Assembly: GCA_006386115.1 (NCBI GenBank)
Contig: VFIW01000060.1
Span: 1 to 64,000, forward strand
Source: Globisporangium splendens
Taxonomy: Eukaryota > Oomycota > Peronosporomycetes > Pythiales > Pythiaceae
Length of the DNA: 64,000 bases
Direction of reading: 5' to 3'
Numbering within the stretch: position 1 is the first letter of the stretch; every line of letters begins with the position of its first letter. Both the position numbers and the translations under genes were made by a program. The notes below the pieces were generated by a model. It had not been told where the DNA came from. It did no database searches and saw nothing but the letters and a program-made list of their open reading frames with translations. Shown here piece after piece: positions 8,312 through 20,586 of this stretch.

Positions 8312-9922
8312 ATGTCTTCGATCGACAGTGATGCTGTTGACTACGAGTCGAGTAGCGAGGAGGTGACTCCTTGCAACACTCCAATGAGTAGCACCACGAC
8401 GACTGTCGTGCGTGACGATCGGGAGGAAGAAGCCGAGTCTTCTTCCGTTGACCGTTCGAATCTCAAACGAAACGAAGCGAAACGTTCGTCGTCCGCGGCC
8501 CTCTTGAATGAGCCTACACGGAAGAAGCGTCGTGAGGAGGGATCTCCTCACGGAGAAACGAGCGGATCCACCGTGGCGGTTGCCATTTCCGACGTCGGAG
8601 CGTCGGAAAGCGCGGCATCTGCCAACACGATGGAAAATCTCGGTCGGGAAGGATTAGCGTCAGCTGATCCCGACCTGGTGAATGTAGCGAGAAATATCCT
8701 TCTCTCGCTGGACGCGTCCAATTGTGAACTGGAAGCTGTCGATCCACTCGAGGACTTGCTCTTCGATGTGGAATCCGAATCTGATGCGCAGGTTACTGCG
8801 TTATCGGGAAATAGCGAGTTGCCACACTATCTTGCCTTTCCGGCGGAGGAGAAGGATCCGGTGACGGGTCCTTCTGAAGGGATGGATTTCGTCCCTTCTA
8901 GCTGGAGTCACTTATGGGCACCCAAACCCAATTGGGTTCGTGCACATCGCGGCACCCAGCGTGCGGGCACTCACGCGCTGTACGATGTTAGTACCATCAA
9001 GGATGATGACTTCGTCCTTCGACAGAACTTCCATCCCAAGGCGCGCGTGGAGTTTTACATCGACCTTTTCCATTCGATGCGGTATTTCGATGGTCGATCG
9101 AAGTCAAAGAAGTCTCACAGCGCTGAGAAACAAGCGCTGTTCCTTTCGCAAGCGTGGGGTGCCTTCGTTGTGAATTTCAGCGAAGACGCTGCGAAGTGTA
9201 TCTCTCGATTGCGAGATAATCGGGATAAGTTCCTCCGGCACAATGCCGTTGGAAAGTTGTTGGTGATCCACGAGGAATGCGTGGATCTTGGGGTTCCGTG
9301 TGGAGTCAAAACCACACCGAGGGGTTGCCGCATCTGCACCAGCGATGATCCTCAGTTGACTGAGGAGCACCTTCGTGGTTACAACGGCGTGATGCTTCCT
9401 TGCGGATTGCAAGATCGAATCCGCGAGTTGTGGAAGCGAGAGTCGATTAGCGTCGACTCTCGTACTGCTGCACCAAGCCAGGAACATCGGCTTGGAGCAT
9501 CGCGGCCGGTTCCCAGGTATCTCGATCTGGTGGGTAACCAAGCCAACGAACGCGATAGACGCGCTCCTTCTTCCCTCGCGACGATCGATCGCGATGAGCA
9601 AGTATCTTCTCCACGATCCAGCGTTGGTTCCCCTCGGAGTCTCGCAACGGAGGAGCTGGAGGAGGGAAGATCTGCTCGTGACTCTGAGGCGCATCCTCAG
9701 AGTGACCAGCGTCTTCTTGACCGGCTGAAGTACGCTGAGCGGGAGAACGAGGTTCTCCGACTTCGGGCCGAGCTAAGCGAGATGATCGCGAAGCACGAGC
9801 GGCTTGAGGGACGGCTTTCGAGGCTCGAGGCTGATCACAAGCTTGTGCTTGGGATCCTTCGCGACCACGGTCTCCTGAAGAGGAAGAAACCAACGAGTCA
9901 TCGTGGCGATGATACGCTTTGA
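8312..9922 (+). CDS. Antisense ORF of element C (asORF2), nuclear-like coiled-coil protein
   Basis: An intact 536-residue ORF on the strand opposite to C pol; 8312 is the first ATG (MSSIDSD). It fills the whole 1.1 kb between pol stop and LTR and then overlaps the last 476 nt of pol. The first 80 residues are acidic and Ser-rich, with a basic nuclear-localisation-like run (RKKRREE, 70-76). Residues 245-258 (RVEFYIDLFHSMRY) and W282...F285 match a block in the antisense ORF of elements A/B/D. H320, C323, C330, C339 and C342 could bind zinc. Residues about 470-525 are a leucine-rich coiled coil. The pol third codon position faces this ORF's second position, exactly as in A. Function unknown. 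Confidence 0.65.
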   Translation: MSSIDSDAVDYESSSEEVTPCNTPMSSTTTTVVRDDREEEAESSSVDRSNLKRNEAKRSSSAALLNEPTRKKRREEGSPHGETSGSTVAVAISDVGASESAASANTMENLGREGLASADPDLVNVARNILLSLDASNCELEAVDPLEDLLFDVESESDAQVTALSGNSELPHYLAFPAEEKDPVTGPSEGMDFVPSSWSHLWAPKPNWVRAHRGTQRAGTHALYDVSTIKDDDFVLRQNFHPKARVEFYIDLFHSMRYFDGRSKSKKSHSAEKQALFLSQAWGAFVVNFSEDAAKCISRLRDNRDKFLRHNAVGKLLVIHEECVDLGVPCGVKTTPRGCRICTSDDPQLTEEHLRGYNGVMLPCGLQDRIRELWKRESISVDSRTAAPSQEHRLGASRPVPRYLDLVGNQANERDRRAPSSLATIDRDEQVSSPRSSVGSPRSLATEELEEGRSARDSEAHPQSDQRLLDRLKYAERENEVLRLRAELSEMIAKHERLEGRLSRLEADHKLVLGILRDHGLLKRKKPTSHRGDDTL

Positions 9923-12900
9923 GACGCCCGACGTAGAACGTCGGGTGTAGACGCATGGTCGGGGGAAGCTCCAACTTATATGCGTCCCCAATCCCTTCAA
10001 GGACCTTGAAAGGGCCAATGTATCTTGGCAGCAACTTGTTGCTGTCACTGCTCACCACTCTGTTAGGTAGGTTAGTAGTCGATAATAAAACAAACGAATT
10101 TCGTTGAAACTCGTTCGTGTTTTTGCGGCCACTCTTATCCGCTTGTTCTTTCTGACCATCCACTGCGTCGGCGATTGAATCGCGAACGAAGCGGATGACA
10201 GCTTGCCGCTGCAACACTGTTGTAACGATGTCTTTGTCGGCGATCGCCGCATGAGCAGTTGCCTGCCCATGATGGTGCGAGATCTCCGCGCTCTTCGCTT
10301 GTTCCGAAGCAGCTGCTTCGCGGACTCCTCCCCCACTCAAAGGAGACGTCACCAACGGAGGGGACATCCCACCGAGGATGGACGGAACACGTGGGTGCCT
10401 GAGGGCGTTCACGTAGAATGGCGTGTGCCCGGTTGAGGCATGCACAGAGTTGTTGATTGCAAACTCTGCGAGAGGGAGACATTCATTCCAGTGAGTGAAT
10501 GAATGCGCATAGCTGCGCAGAATATCCTCGAGCGTGCGATTTACACGCTCGGTTTGACCATCTGTCTGCGGATGATCAGCTGTCGACATCTTGAGCTGAG
10601 TGCCCAAGAGTCGGAACAACTCTTGCCAGAAGGCAGCTGCGAATCGTGGATCTCGGTCCGACACGATTTCAGTGGGCATTCCGTGTAACCTAAACACAGA
10701 ATCCAGGAATATCTGCGCCGTCTGCTTTGCGGTGACGCTAGCAGGGACAGCACTGAGATGGGCCATCTTACTGAAGCGATCCACGATGACGAGGATGCCA
10801 GTCTTCTTGCTGGAGTCAGCAGGAAGACCGAAGATGAAGTCCATCGAGACTGACTTCCAACAGTCCGTCGGGACTGGTAGTGATCGCAGCGGTGCGTTGG
10901 TCACCGGTGCTGGCTTGACGCGCTGGCAAACCTCGCATGCGCGCACGTATTTGCGGACCCACTTGTATTGGTGGGACCAATAGAAGTCGCGGGAAAGCGC
11001 GAGATACGTTTTCTCGCGTCCTGGATGGCCGCGGAAAGGCGCATCGTGGTACTCGAAGGGCACACGATTGCGAAGGTCACTATCGTTTGGAACGACAGCG
11101 CGTGGCTCGTCGCTGTCATCTATACGGTAGTAGAGAACATCGTTGCGCATCTCGTAACGATGTAGACGAGCGCGTTGAGCCGGATCCAACGCCTTGAGCG
11201 ACTTATCAGACGGGCCTGACAAGTGGGCAACAAGTCGGCTGATGTCGCTATCTGTCGCATACGCTCTTTGATATCGTCGAGGAGCGACGATGTCGGCGTG
11301 CTTTCTCGTGTGATTGCCATCACACGGTCTTCCTTTGAGTCGTTTGCTTTCGACTCAAAGTCTGGGCGACGTGATAATGCATCCGCGATCACATTGAATC
11401 GTCCGGGTTTGTACTCGACGTCAAACTCGTACTCCGCAAAGAAAGAAAGCCATCGGGCCATTCTTTGCGACAGATGTGGCGACTCCACTGCGGTGCAGAG
11501 CGAAGCGTGGTCAGTGTAAACGGTGAACCGTTTACTTCCGAGCAAATACACTCTGAACTTCGTAAGAGCGTACTTCATGGCAAGCAACTCCTTGTCATGA
11601 ACCGAATAATTGCACTCAGCTGGCTTCAGCTGACGCGACTGATAGCAGATCACGCGTTCTCGATCTGCATCGTCGCGCTGCATGAGCGCGCATCCGATTG
11701 CAAAGTCGGATGCACCACAGACCACACAGAATGGTCGCTCGTGATCGGCGATCGCGAGAGCCAGAGTTTCCATGAGGCTGCGTTTCGCCTTGACGAATGC
11801 ATCTTGACATTCGTCGGACCACTTCCAGTCGACGTCTTTCTTCAGTAATGATGAAAGAGGTCGGATGATACCCGCATAGTTCTGCGAGTACTTATGGAGA
11901 TACGTCGCAAGACCGAGGAACTTGCGAAGATCCTTTTGGCTTGTTGGAACTGGCCAATCGTTGATCGCCTTGATCTTTTCGGGATCAGGACGCACTCCGT
12001 TCTTGCCGACAAAGCAACCGAGAACGGGGATCTCATCAACACCAAACATACACTATTGTATGTTGGCGTACAGCTTGTACTTCCGCATCAAGTCCAATAG
12101 CCGTCGGAGGTGCTCTTTGTGCACTTCCACATCGGATGCAGCATCCGATGCACGACTGTGTATGAACACGTCGTCGAAATAGCTTGGTGCGAAGTCTTGC
12201 ACTGGACGTAATAGTTGCGTGACGCATCTATTGAACGTGGCGGGAGCATTTGTTAGCCCCTGTGGCATTACGAGCCACTCCCACAGCATCCCACTCGGGG
12301 TGCTGACTGCTGTGAAAGGGACATCCTTTTCACGCATCAAGATTTGATAGAACCCATCTCTCAAATCGATCGTACTAAAGATAGCACTACCTTGCATGCT
12401 GTCAATGATGACATCTTTGCGAGGTATCGGCGTTTGCGCCGGGATTGTTGCCGCATTCAACTTGTTGAACGCATGCACGATCATCCAACCTCCTGTGGCC
12501 TTTTTCACACAGAAGGTGGGGCTGCAGTGCGGAGAATTCGACTCGCGCACTTGTCTTGCTTTACGACGAGCTTCAAAGAACTCGTCGATCACCTTGACTT
12601 GTTCGCGAGGCAGTGGCCATTGCTTCGTGACGCAGTACTTTGTTCCCGGCTTGAGATTAATCTCATGCCGAACTCCTTTGTCTGTCGGAAGACGACTGGG
12701 AACTTCTTCTGGGAATACGTCTTCGTACTCCTTCAATAGTCCGTAGAATGGACTGTCCTTCAGGGATTCCCATCCCTGAGCCTGAAATCGTTTCTTCTTC
12801 GTTGGCTCGTCGAGCACATCAGTGTCCATCACTGATGACAACGCAAGGAAACATTCATCGAGTGGGTGCCTCTGCACTGCCGACTCGGCATTGCTCGATT

Positions 12901-13796
12901 CCTGAGGAGCAATGTAACAAATCTGCTCGAGGGTGCCTCGATGCAGTTCTTTCATGAACCGTTTCTGGCTCATGACGGGTAGCGTTACCACTTCCGAAGC
13001 GTCCTTCGGAGGGTCTTCTGACGCCATCTCATGAATATGAGATTCATCCTCATCAGTGACCATGACACTGATGACTTCGCACGAGGAGCCTTGATCAGAG
13101 GTCTCCATTGGCGGTACCTTTCCTTCGTCATCGCTCTTCAGTACAGAGCGATGAGTAACCGAAGTCTGTCCTTTAGACTTTCGAGGGGCTTCTCCATCTA
13201 GCATCGTGCTAAGGGGGCCATCGCACACCCATGCATCATGTTCGTTAACCGACAGCGCGTTGCGCGCCGACGCGCGGTTAGCCTTGTTCCGCTTCATAGC
13301 GGGGTAACTGATCGATTGTTGATTCCAATCGATGATCGGCTGATACTTCTTCAGCCATGGCATTCCAAGGATGACATCGAACTTGTCATCTAAATCCAGC
13401 CAAATGAAGTCTCCTTCCATTTGGCGTCCGTCATGCGTGACATGAAGCCGTGTCACATGTTTCTCCGTCGTGACGGTGGCACCTGTTGCCAACCGCACGG
13501 TGATCTTCGACTCGGAGGAACGTGATTCCTCCGAAATTACTTTCGCTAGCTCACGGGCGACATGCGATCGAACAAAGTTGTTCGACACACCCGTGTCTAG
13601 CAGTGCCCGCAGGGATCGTAAGTCCCTCTGCGGTCATCTCAAGTTGGATGAGTCGATCTCTCGACTCATCCGCAGTCGTGGTTGTCCAGCAGCGTGTATC
13701 AGACACGCTGGGGGCTTGCGTCTCGTGCACCACGATCGCACCAGACGCATATTCGCCAGTAGAGCGCCCCGCGTCTACTGGTGGTTGTCGTTTTTT
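9447..13796 (-). pseudogene. pol: Element C protease-pol (degenerate), with chromodomain
   Basis: This is the -1 frame relative to gag, entered at the slippery site 13790-13796. The order is a proline-rich leader, aspartic protease (DTGVS near 13595), RT (SYFDD), RNase H (CGASD where A has CDASD), integrase zinc finger and D-D-E core, and a C-terminal chromodomain ending at 9447. Damage: a one-base frameshift near 13630, just before the protease active site; TAG at 12050-12052 replacing a Lys codon after RT; a one-base frameshift near 11250 between RNase H and integrase. The integrase-chromodomain part (11222-9447) is open throughout. Confidence 0.9.
13756..13796 (-). promoter_or_regulatory. 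-1 ribosomal frameshift signal, element C gag/pro
   Basis: On the minus strand the heptamer A AAA AAC (13796-13790) sits in the gag frame as TCA-AAA-AAC. An 8-nt spacer follows, then a perfect 8-bp hairpin, CCAGTAGA (13781-13774) with TCTACTGG (13763-13756), and a 10-nt G-rich loop. The gag stop TAG (13777-13775) lies inside the 5' arm. A -1 slip continues into the protease frame (IKKRQPPVDAG). Geometry matches element D. Confidence 0.85.
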
Positions 13797-14718
13797 GATT
13801 TTGGACGCGAAGAAGTCGTCCGATGTGTTTCTCGGACGCGGGGAGCGGGCTGCGCCGCTCGGCACTCGTATTGAAAGTGCCCCAGTTTCTGGCAGCGGTG
13901 GCAATGCTGCTTGCGCTTGTCGACGGGTCTCTTCGGAGCCGCCGAAGCTTGAACCAACGAGAGATCCATTGGTTCGGATCCACTGTAACGTGGAGGAGGT
14001 CTCGCGTGCCGGAACTGCGCGGCGCGGTAAGGGAACGCGTAAAGCCGTGCTTGCTTCGCGCTAAAGTCTTCCTGAAGCGCCAGAGCGATTGCTTGCTCTA
14101 GCGTTTCCGGGTATTCCCGGAACAGGTAGGTCTTGACGGGACCATCCACCAAACATTTCATGAACGTGGCGACGCAAGTCGCCATGTCGATTGGCTCAGA
14201 CACGATACTTGATACCAAGTATCGGGCATGCTGGATATACACGTGGAGATCGCGTTTATCCTGTCGGATTTCGAGAAATTCCGTGCGAGTACGGAATTCC
14301 GACTTTGGTGGCTCAAAGGCGGCACGGATGTCGCCTTTAAACACCGAAAGTGTGGAGAAACAACCATGGTCGGCCATTCGGCGACCAAATGCCCAGCTCT
14401 TGACTCTCCCAGCGAGCTTGGACATCGCGAAATCGACCTGTTGCTCCGGATCGTAGATTTGTCCGGAGCGAATGGCGGCATCGATTTCGACGAACCATCA
14501 GAGGAGAGGCTCATTGTCTCCTCCGCCATACTTCGCGACTTCAAGCCTCACAGGCTTTTGTTGTGGGAACTGTACCTGCGCAGGAGCTGCGCGGGTTGCT
14601 TCTCTTCCACGGTCTTCTGCCTCTTTCTGCAGGAACCCGATCGCCGTGAGGCGATGTTGATCCTGCGACAGGGTGGCAAGGATGGCGAACACGGCCTTTT
14701 CGCCGATGATCGTCCTCA
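13775..14718 (-). pseudogene. gag: Element C gag, 3' part, split by element D
   Basis: This continues the gag N-terminal piece at 22504-22383 after removal of D: ...QRM joins RTIIGEK..., matching the unbroken gag of D (ERM-RDVIGEA). An in-frame TGA at 14498-14500 (L-L-stop-WFVE, where D has LSRWFVE) breaks it. Downstream come the capsid-like segment (FAMSKLAGRVKSWAFG) and a CCHC zinc knuckle (CHRCQKLGHFQYEC). It ends ...KNDNHQ at 13775, just after the frameshift site. Confidence 0.88.
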
Positions 14719-15367
14719 TGTAAGGGGGCGCTGTTAACAACAGTCCCTCAAACACTGCACACACGCTTGTGCCAGAGGAAGCGATCTCCCGACTTGGAGG
14801 GAGGAAGGAGACTTGAGGGCTTGGAGGAAAATTTGCAACTGAATTAAAATGGTTATGGTTCCTGTCGCTACTTACAAATGAACCCCAAGGGATCCTACAG
14901 GTTTTATAACTAAAACCTAAACATACACAATAAAACCTATGAATCTGATATATAAAACCTTGGGTACACTGAGGTTGAACCTACGGGATCTTCGAGAAGC
15001 TTGAACTTCAAGTCTTGTATAAAATACCTGCAAAGTGATTGGCTCGCGCCACTCACTCCAGGTGGCAGAGACACGTCGGTCTCGTCGCCAGTCCAGTTTC
15101 CCAAGCAGGAACCATCACTCAGCACTTGATTAGTACATGGATGTCATCGCTCAGTACTGATTAGTACATGAGAACAACATTCTGCACTGATCAGCACAGA
15201 GAACACTCGTGACGTCATCGAATGACGTCACACGTGGATGTGGGGACTGTATTACCGTAATCCCTTTGTTATTTGTGTCTCCACAATGCACGCTGAAGGT
15301 GGTGTGTGGTACACTAGATCTGGGGACAAATCCACCTTCATGTAATGGCTGGTTATGGCCCATTACA
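14719..15367 (-). repeat. 3' LTR of element D (649 bp)
   Basis: Read on the minus strand it begins TGTAATGGGCC at 15367 and ends CCCTTACA at 14719. It contains the same tandem TGACGTCA sites and GTACTAATCAGTAC-type palindromes as the other family LTRs. It differs from the 5' LTR of D by roughly 4-5%, which is unexpectedly high (see findings). Confidence 0.9.
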
Positions 15368-15443
15368 TCATCCCCTTCTTAAAGTCACAAGTACCTTGCG
15401 TACTTTTGCAGACCTTTCGGAGCAGTTCACTTTGCAATTGGCA

Positions 15444-16389
15444 ATGAAGCGACCAAGTGACCAAGTGAACCGTGAAGAACGTCCGTCGTCCAATCGACAG
15501 CGGACAGCGGACAGCTCCAGAACTCCTTGACATTTCTCCCATTCTGAAGAAGAAGGGGGAGCTCGAGTTCTACAAGGAGCGGTTCTTCAGTTGGCGTCGG
15601 ACCAACGATCGCGATGATCCCAACCAACACACCGCAGCCCAGAGAGACTCATGGCGAACATTTGTTCGTCTTGAGAATGAGAACAAGATGGAGCGTCTCC
15701 TTCGTCGTGGCAATGCTCGTGCCGAAAGAAGAACTCCCGCTGACGACAGAGCGAACCGTAGCTCTGGTCGTCGTAGTGTCCCCCCTGGTGACGCTACAAG
15801 CAGTTCTCATAGCTGCGGACCACGTCGGGAACATCAGACTCCAATGTCTGACGAGGCTCCCACGTGTCCGAGCTCGGTGGATATCCACGCCACCGAACTC
15901 TGTAGAAGCGTTGATGGTTCAACTGCTTCTTTCCCCGACGATGAGTCGGTCGATCTTCATGATCAACAATCGACTCAACCACCCAGCGATGCTCTCCCTG
16001 AGAGTCTAATAACGGGGGTGGGGCTGAACGAGAAAACGATTGAGCGACTCTGGAAGTGGAAGAGTGCTCACCGTGGGCAAATCGAGGCTTTGCAGCAGCG
16101 TTGTTCGACACTTGAGGAACGCTGCGAGAGTCTCGAGAACCTTGTCGCCGATCACGAGTTGAAGATTGACGATCTGACAGAAGGTTCTGCCCAGTGTTCG
16201 GCTTTGGAGTCCCGTTACGAGGAACGGTTCCAACAGGTTCAGGACGAACTTGTTCGACTCCGGAAGAACGAGAAGTCTCGTGAGGTGCACCACGATCGGC
16301 CTTTTGAGCTCGTGGAAGATGGAAAGGTTCGGCTTCTCGATGGTAATTCGTGTGAGTACCCTTCTCGTCGTCAAGCGTGGAGGCAGTGA
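15444..16389 (+). pseudogene. Antisense ORF of element D (asORF1), frameshifted
   Basis: This is the counterpart of the antisense ORFs of A and B, again opposite the pol 3' end. It starts with the same MKRPSDQ at 15444 but is broken near 15500 by an extra 7-bp copy of agcggac, a tandem duplication (cagcggac repeated). Reading resumes in another frame from 15472 and is open to 16389. There it departs from A/B in the coiled coil (RKNEKSREVHHD...), in the same zone where pol of D has decayed. The C-terminal about 45 residues of A/B are lost. Confidence 0.75.
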
Positions 16390-19300
16390 AGGACCAAATC
16401 CTTCCCCGGAAGTCCTGCAACCTCCTGTTACGCCGAGAAGAGATCTCCCAGAGCGAGGAGCTGTTTGCTATTCGCAATCAAGTGAGGAAGCTATCACGAT
16501 CAGCTCACGTTTGGGAAATCTCGTAGGATCCGCAAGATCCATTGGCAAGGTAAAGATTCGTCTACCAAAATAAAGTCGGGTGTAGGACGCAACTGCGTGT
16601 AGGTATGTATAGCTTTGTAGGCATCAAATTGCATTCATACTTGAACGGTCCGATTGAACCTTGGCAGAAGCTTCGAGCTTCCCAAGTTGGGACAATGCGT
16701 GTTTCAGGGCAAGGTTACGCCGTGCAAGTAATACAAGATCATTGATTTATATACTGTGTTCTTCATTCGCTCTTGTCTGCTTGTTCCTTTTGCAGATCCT
16801 GAGCCTTCGCGATTGCGTCTCGAACAAACCTCACAACGGCTTGTCTCCTCACGATAAAGTCATCGACTTGCTGCCCTTCACGACCCGTTAGGTCGTCGAG
16901 GGGTTTCACCGAGTCAAAATTCGCTTTTAACTCGGAAGCAGCATTCAGGTCGTAAGACGACTTCGGTTTGTTACCATGAGCCAGAGTCCCTCCCCCACTT
17001 AAGGTAGAGACCTCACCCATTATGGAAGCAGGCACTCGAGGGTGAATGCCGTAGTTCACATAAAATGGAGAGTGACCTGTCGAGACATGCGTGGAGTTGT
17101 TCAACGCAAACTCGGCAAGAGGGAGAAATTCACTCCACTCTTTGAAAGACGTTGCGTAGCTGCGCAACACGTCTTCGAGGACACGATTCACTCGCTCTGT
17201 TTGGCCGTCCGTTTCAGGGTGTGCCGCTGTTGACATGGACAACTTGGTGTCCAGAAGTCCGAACAGTGCACGCCAGAACTTGGACGTAAAACGGGTGTCA
17301 CGGTCAGACACGATCTCGACTGGTAGTCCGTGTAGACGGAATACGACGTCTACAAAGACCTTGGCAGTCTTCTCAGCAGAGATCTTGTCCGAAACAGGCG
17401 CAAGATGGACCATCTTGCTGAATCGGTCCACAAACACAAGGATGCCATTGCGTCCATGTGTGTCTCTTGGAAGTCCGAATATGAAATCCATACTCACAGA
17501 CTTCCAACTGTCCGATGGGACAGCCAATGGACGAAGTGGTGCCTGCGTGGAACCAGAGGGTTTCACTCGTTGGCAGATCTCGCAAGTCCTCACATACTTG
17601 CGCACCCACTTGTACATGTGTGGCCAGTAGTAATCCCGGGAAAGACTGAGAAACGTTTTCTCACGTCCGAGACGGCCAGCCGAAGGACTGTCATGGTACT
17701 CATACAAGAGTCAATGACGCAGACCTTCGTCGTTGGGAACAACAATCCTTGCTGTATCCCCTTGTTCGACCGCATAGTACAACAACCCATTGTGTACTCG
17801 GAAGCGGTGAACTCGCGATCTTGTGCGCGACGGAAGACCTTGCAGTGCTTTGTCGGAAGGGTCCTTGAAGTACTTCAACAAGTCCCGACATGTTTCGTCA
17901 GACTTGTACCCTTCGACAATCTCTTCTCGCACAGTAGTCGTTGCTTGCACTGCGATCGCTTGAACACCTTCACAGAGTCGACACGCTCCGTCCGTGTCTT
18001 CACTCTTGGTCTTCGGATCATAGTCCGGACGTCTTGAAAGCGCATCGGCTAAGATGTTCGTCTTGCCTGGCTTGTAGTGTACAACGAAGTTGTACTCTGC
18101 AAAGAAGGAGAACCACCTCGCCATTCTTTGCGACAAATGAGGAGTCTTCACTGCCGTACGCAGGGATGCGTGGTCAGTGCAGACAGCAAAGCGCTCCTCG
18201 CCAAGCAGATACACACGGAACTTGACCAAAGAATACTTCATCGCCAGAAGTTCCTTGTCATGAACTGGGTAGTTCCGCTCTGCGGGTCGGAGTTGTCGTG
18301 ACTGATACGACACAACTCGCTCATGACCCTCATCATCGTGTTGCATCAATGCGCAACCGATGGCATAGTCGCTCGCATCGCAGACGACGTGGAACGGCTT
18401 GTCGTGGTTTGGTAGAGCCAACACAGGAGCTTCTCGAAGACTCCTCTTGACTTCTCCGAACGCCGTCTGATGGTCTTTCGACCACTTCCACTCAACGTCT
18501 TTCTTCAAGAGCTGTGTGAGGGGTTGCATCAACGCTGCATAATTGCGCGTATACTTGTGCAGGTAGTTGGCTGGACCCAACCATTGTCGTAGCTGTTTGA
18601 CGTTCTTTGGCGCTGGCCAATCGTCAATAGCTTTGACCTTCTCCGGATCGACTCGAACACCGCTCTTGCCCACAAAACAACCGAGAACAGGGATCTCGGG
18701 GGCAAAGAACATGCACTTCTTCAAGTTTGCGTAGAGCTTGTTCTCACGCATGACCTGGAAAACTTGACGAAGATGATCGAGATGAACATCGACATCAGAC
18801 TTCCCATTCATGGCCTTACTATGAACGAAAATGTCGTCAAAGTAACTTGGTGCAAATGTTCGCAGAGGACGAAGAACGTTCGTGACCATTCGATTGAAGG
18901 TCGCAGGAGCATTCTTCAGCCCCTGTGGCATCACTAACCATTCCCACAGCATACCACTCGGGGTACTCACTGCGGTTAGTGGAACATCGTCTTCGCGCAT
19001 TCGAATCTGATAGAACCCATCTTTCAGATCGATAGCACTAAAGACGGTGCTGCCAACCATTCCATCAAGGATCATGTCCTTGCGTGGAACCGGAGTCTGG
19101 GCTGGAATTGTCGCGTCGTTCATCTTGTTGAAAGCGTGAACAATGCGCCAACCTCCAGTTGCCTTCTTCACACAGAAAGTGGGGCTGCAATGCGGAGACT
19201 TGCTCTCCCGCACATGACCAGCCTTAGCACGTTGTGCAAAGAACTCGTCGATCGCCTCGACTTGTCCCTTTGGCAACGGCCACTGTCTTGTGATGCAGTA

Positions 19301-20586
19301 CTTCGTACCAGGAAGTACATCAATCTCATGACGAATGCCTCTGTCGAATGGCAATTCGTCCGGCACCTTGTCAGGGAAAATGTCTTCATATTCCCTGGCA
19401 AGCGCATACACGGGGTTCTTCTTGAGGGCGTCCCGCGACTGCTCCTCGAACCTTTCCTTCCGTGTCTTTTCGTCCAACACATCTGCATCCGCGCTTGATG
19501 CTGTGTTGACGAAGCACTCGTCGACCATTTCGACGATCACACACACCTGCACAATATCGCCTTTCGCTAGGCTGCGCTCCAGTGTCTTCTTGCTCATCGA
19601 TGGCAAGGAAATCAACTCTTCGACTGAACTTGGAGGATTTTCAATCTTCACGTGACGGATTACATCCACGTCACCTTCTTCATTGTAGACCGCGATATTC
19701 ACAAACTCGCTTGAAATGTCTTGTGCTTGGACACTCCCTTCGTCATTACCACTTGTACCTTGATCAGGGGAACTCAAAACTCTTGACGGAGCACTCTTCT
19801 TGCTGGTCTTCTTCTTGTCTTGGGAAGGGTGTTTGTTCCACTTCCATCCACTCTTGTCAACGCCATCACGAACCTTGTCGTCGTCGATGGCAAAGGAGAC
19901 AGTCTTTTTCTGGCGCCTGACTGCTCCACCTCCGTTCGTCGTCTTCAAAATGGATGCCACTTGTGAACATGGGGGCCGTCGCACACCGCAATATCACAAG
20001 GGTCATCTGGGATCTCTTCCACAGATGTGTACACCCATACCACTTCATCCGTTGTTGTGCAGCACAAGTCAACATCGCGTGACTTGCCAACGGAGATCTT
20101 CATATTCATCCAGTCAATGCTAGGTTGGTAACGCTTCAACCACGGCATTCCCAGGATGATGTCAAACTTGTCATCGAGGTCGAGTAAAATGAACTCGTCT
20201 TCACCTCGGAAATCTTCACACTTGATTGCCAAGCGCACCACGCGCTTCGGCATCTTCACAGTTGACCCATTTGCCAACCGGACAATCATTGTCTTCTCTT
20301 CATTCGCACCAGGCACGAAGACACCATGCCTGACGATCACTTCATTTCGAACAAAGTTGTTCGACGCACCAGTGTCAACCAAAGCTCGTAGAGGCGTTGC
20401 AATACCGTCTACATGAACTTTGTGAACGATCAAACTTGACGTTTGACTGACACTCTTCTCACTCGTAGTGGAAACTGCATGTGCTTGATGCACATAGGGG
20501 CCAGAGTCCTGTGTCTCCACAACGTCCACAGTCCTCTTTTCCGGGCCAGTAGGAGGCCCCGCCCCTACTGTCCATTCCCGTTTTTT
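15794..20586 (-). pseudogene. pol: Element D protease-pol (degenerate)
   Basis: The frame enters at the slippery site 20586-20580. The protease has DTGAS (near 20380) and runs to a stop at 19945. The pol frame from 19984 is shifted by an indel near 19975 (in A this junction is one frame). RT (SYFDD), RNase H and integrase follow. TGA at 17710-17708 replaces an Arg codon in the integrase zinc-finger region. The frame is open from 17707 to 16763, decayed from 16763 to 16477, and resumes into an intact chromodomain ending at 15794. D keeps five residues (RQAVV, near 16840) that A and B lack. Confidence 0.9.
20547..20586 (-). promoter_or_regulatory. -1 ribosomal frameshift signal, element D gag/pro
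   Basis: On the minus strand, A AAA AAC (20586-20580) reads CCA-AAA-AAC in the gag frame. A 9-nt spacer follows, then a 7-bp hairpin, CAGTAGG (20570-20564) with CCTACTG (20553-20547), and a 10-nt G-rich loop. The gag stop TAG (20567-20565) is in the 5' arm. After a -1 slip the frame reads KREWTVGAG into protease. The innermost stem pair is G-C here and A-T in element C, a compensatory change. Confidence 0.87.
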
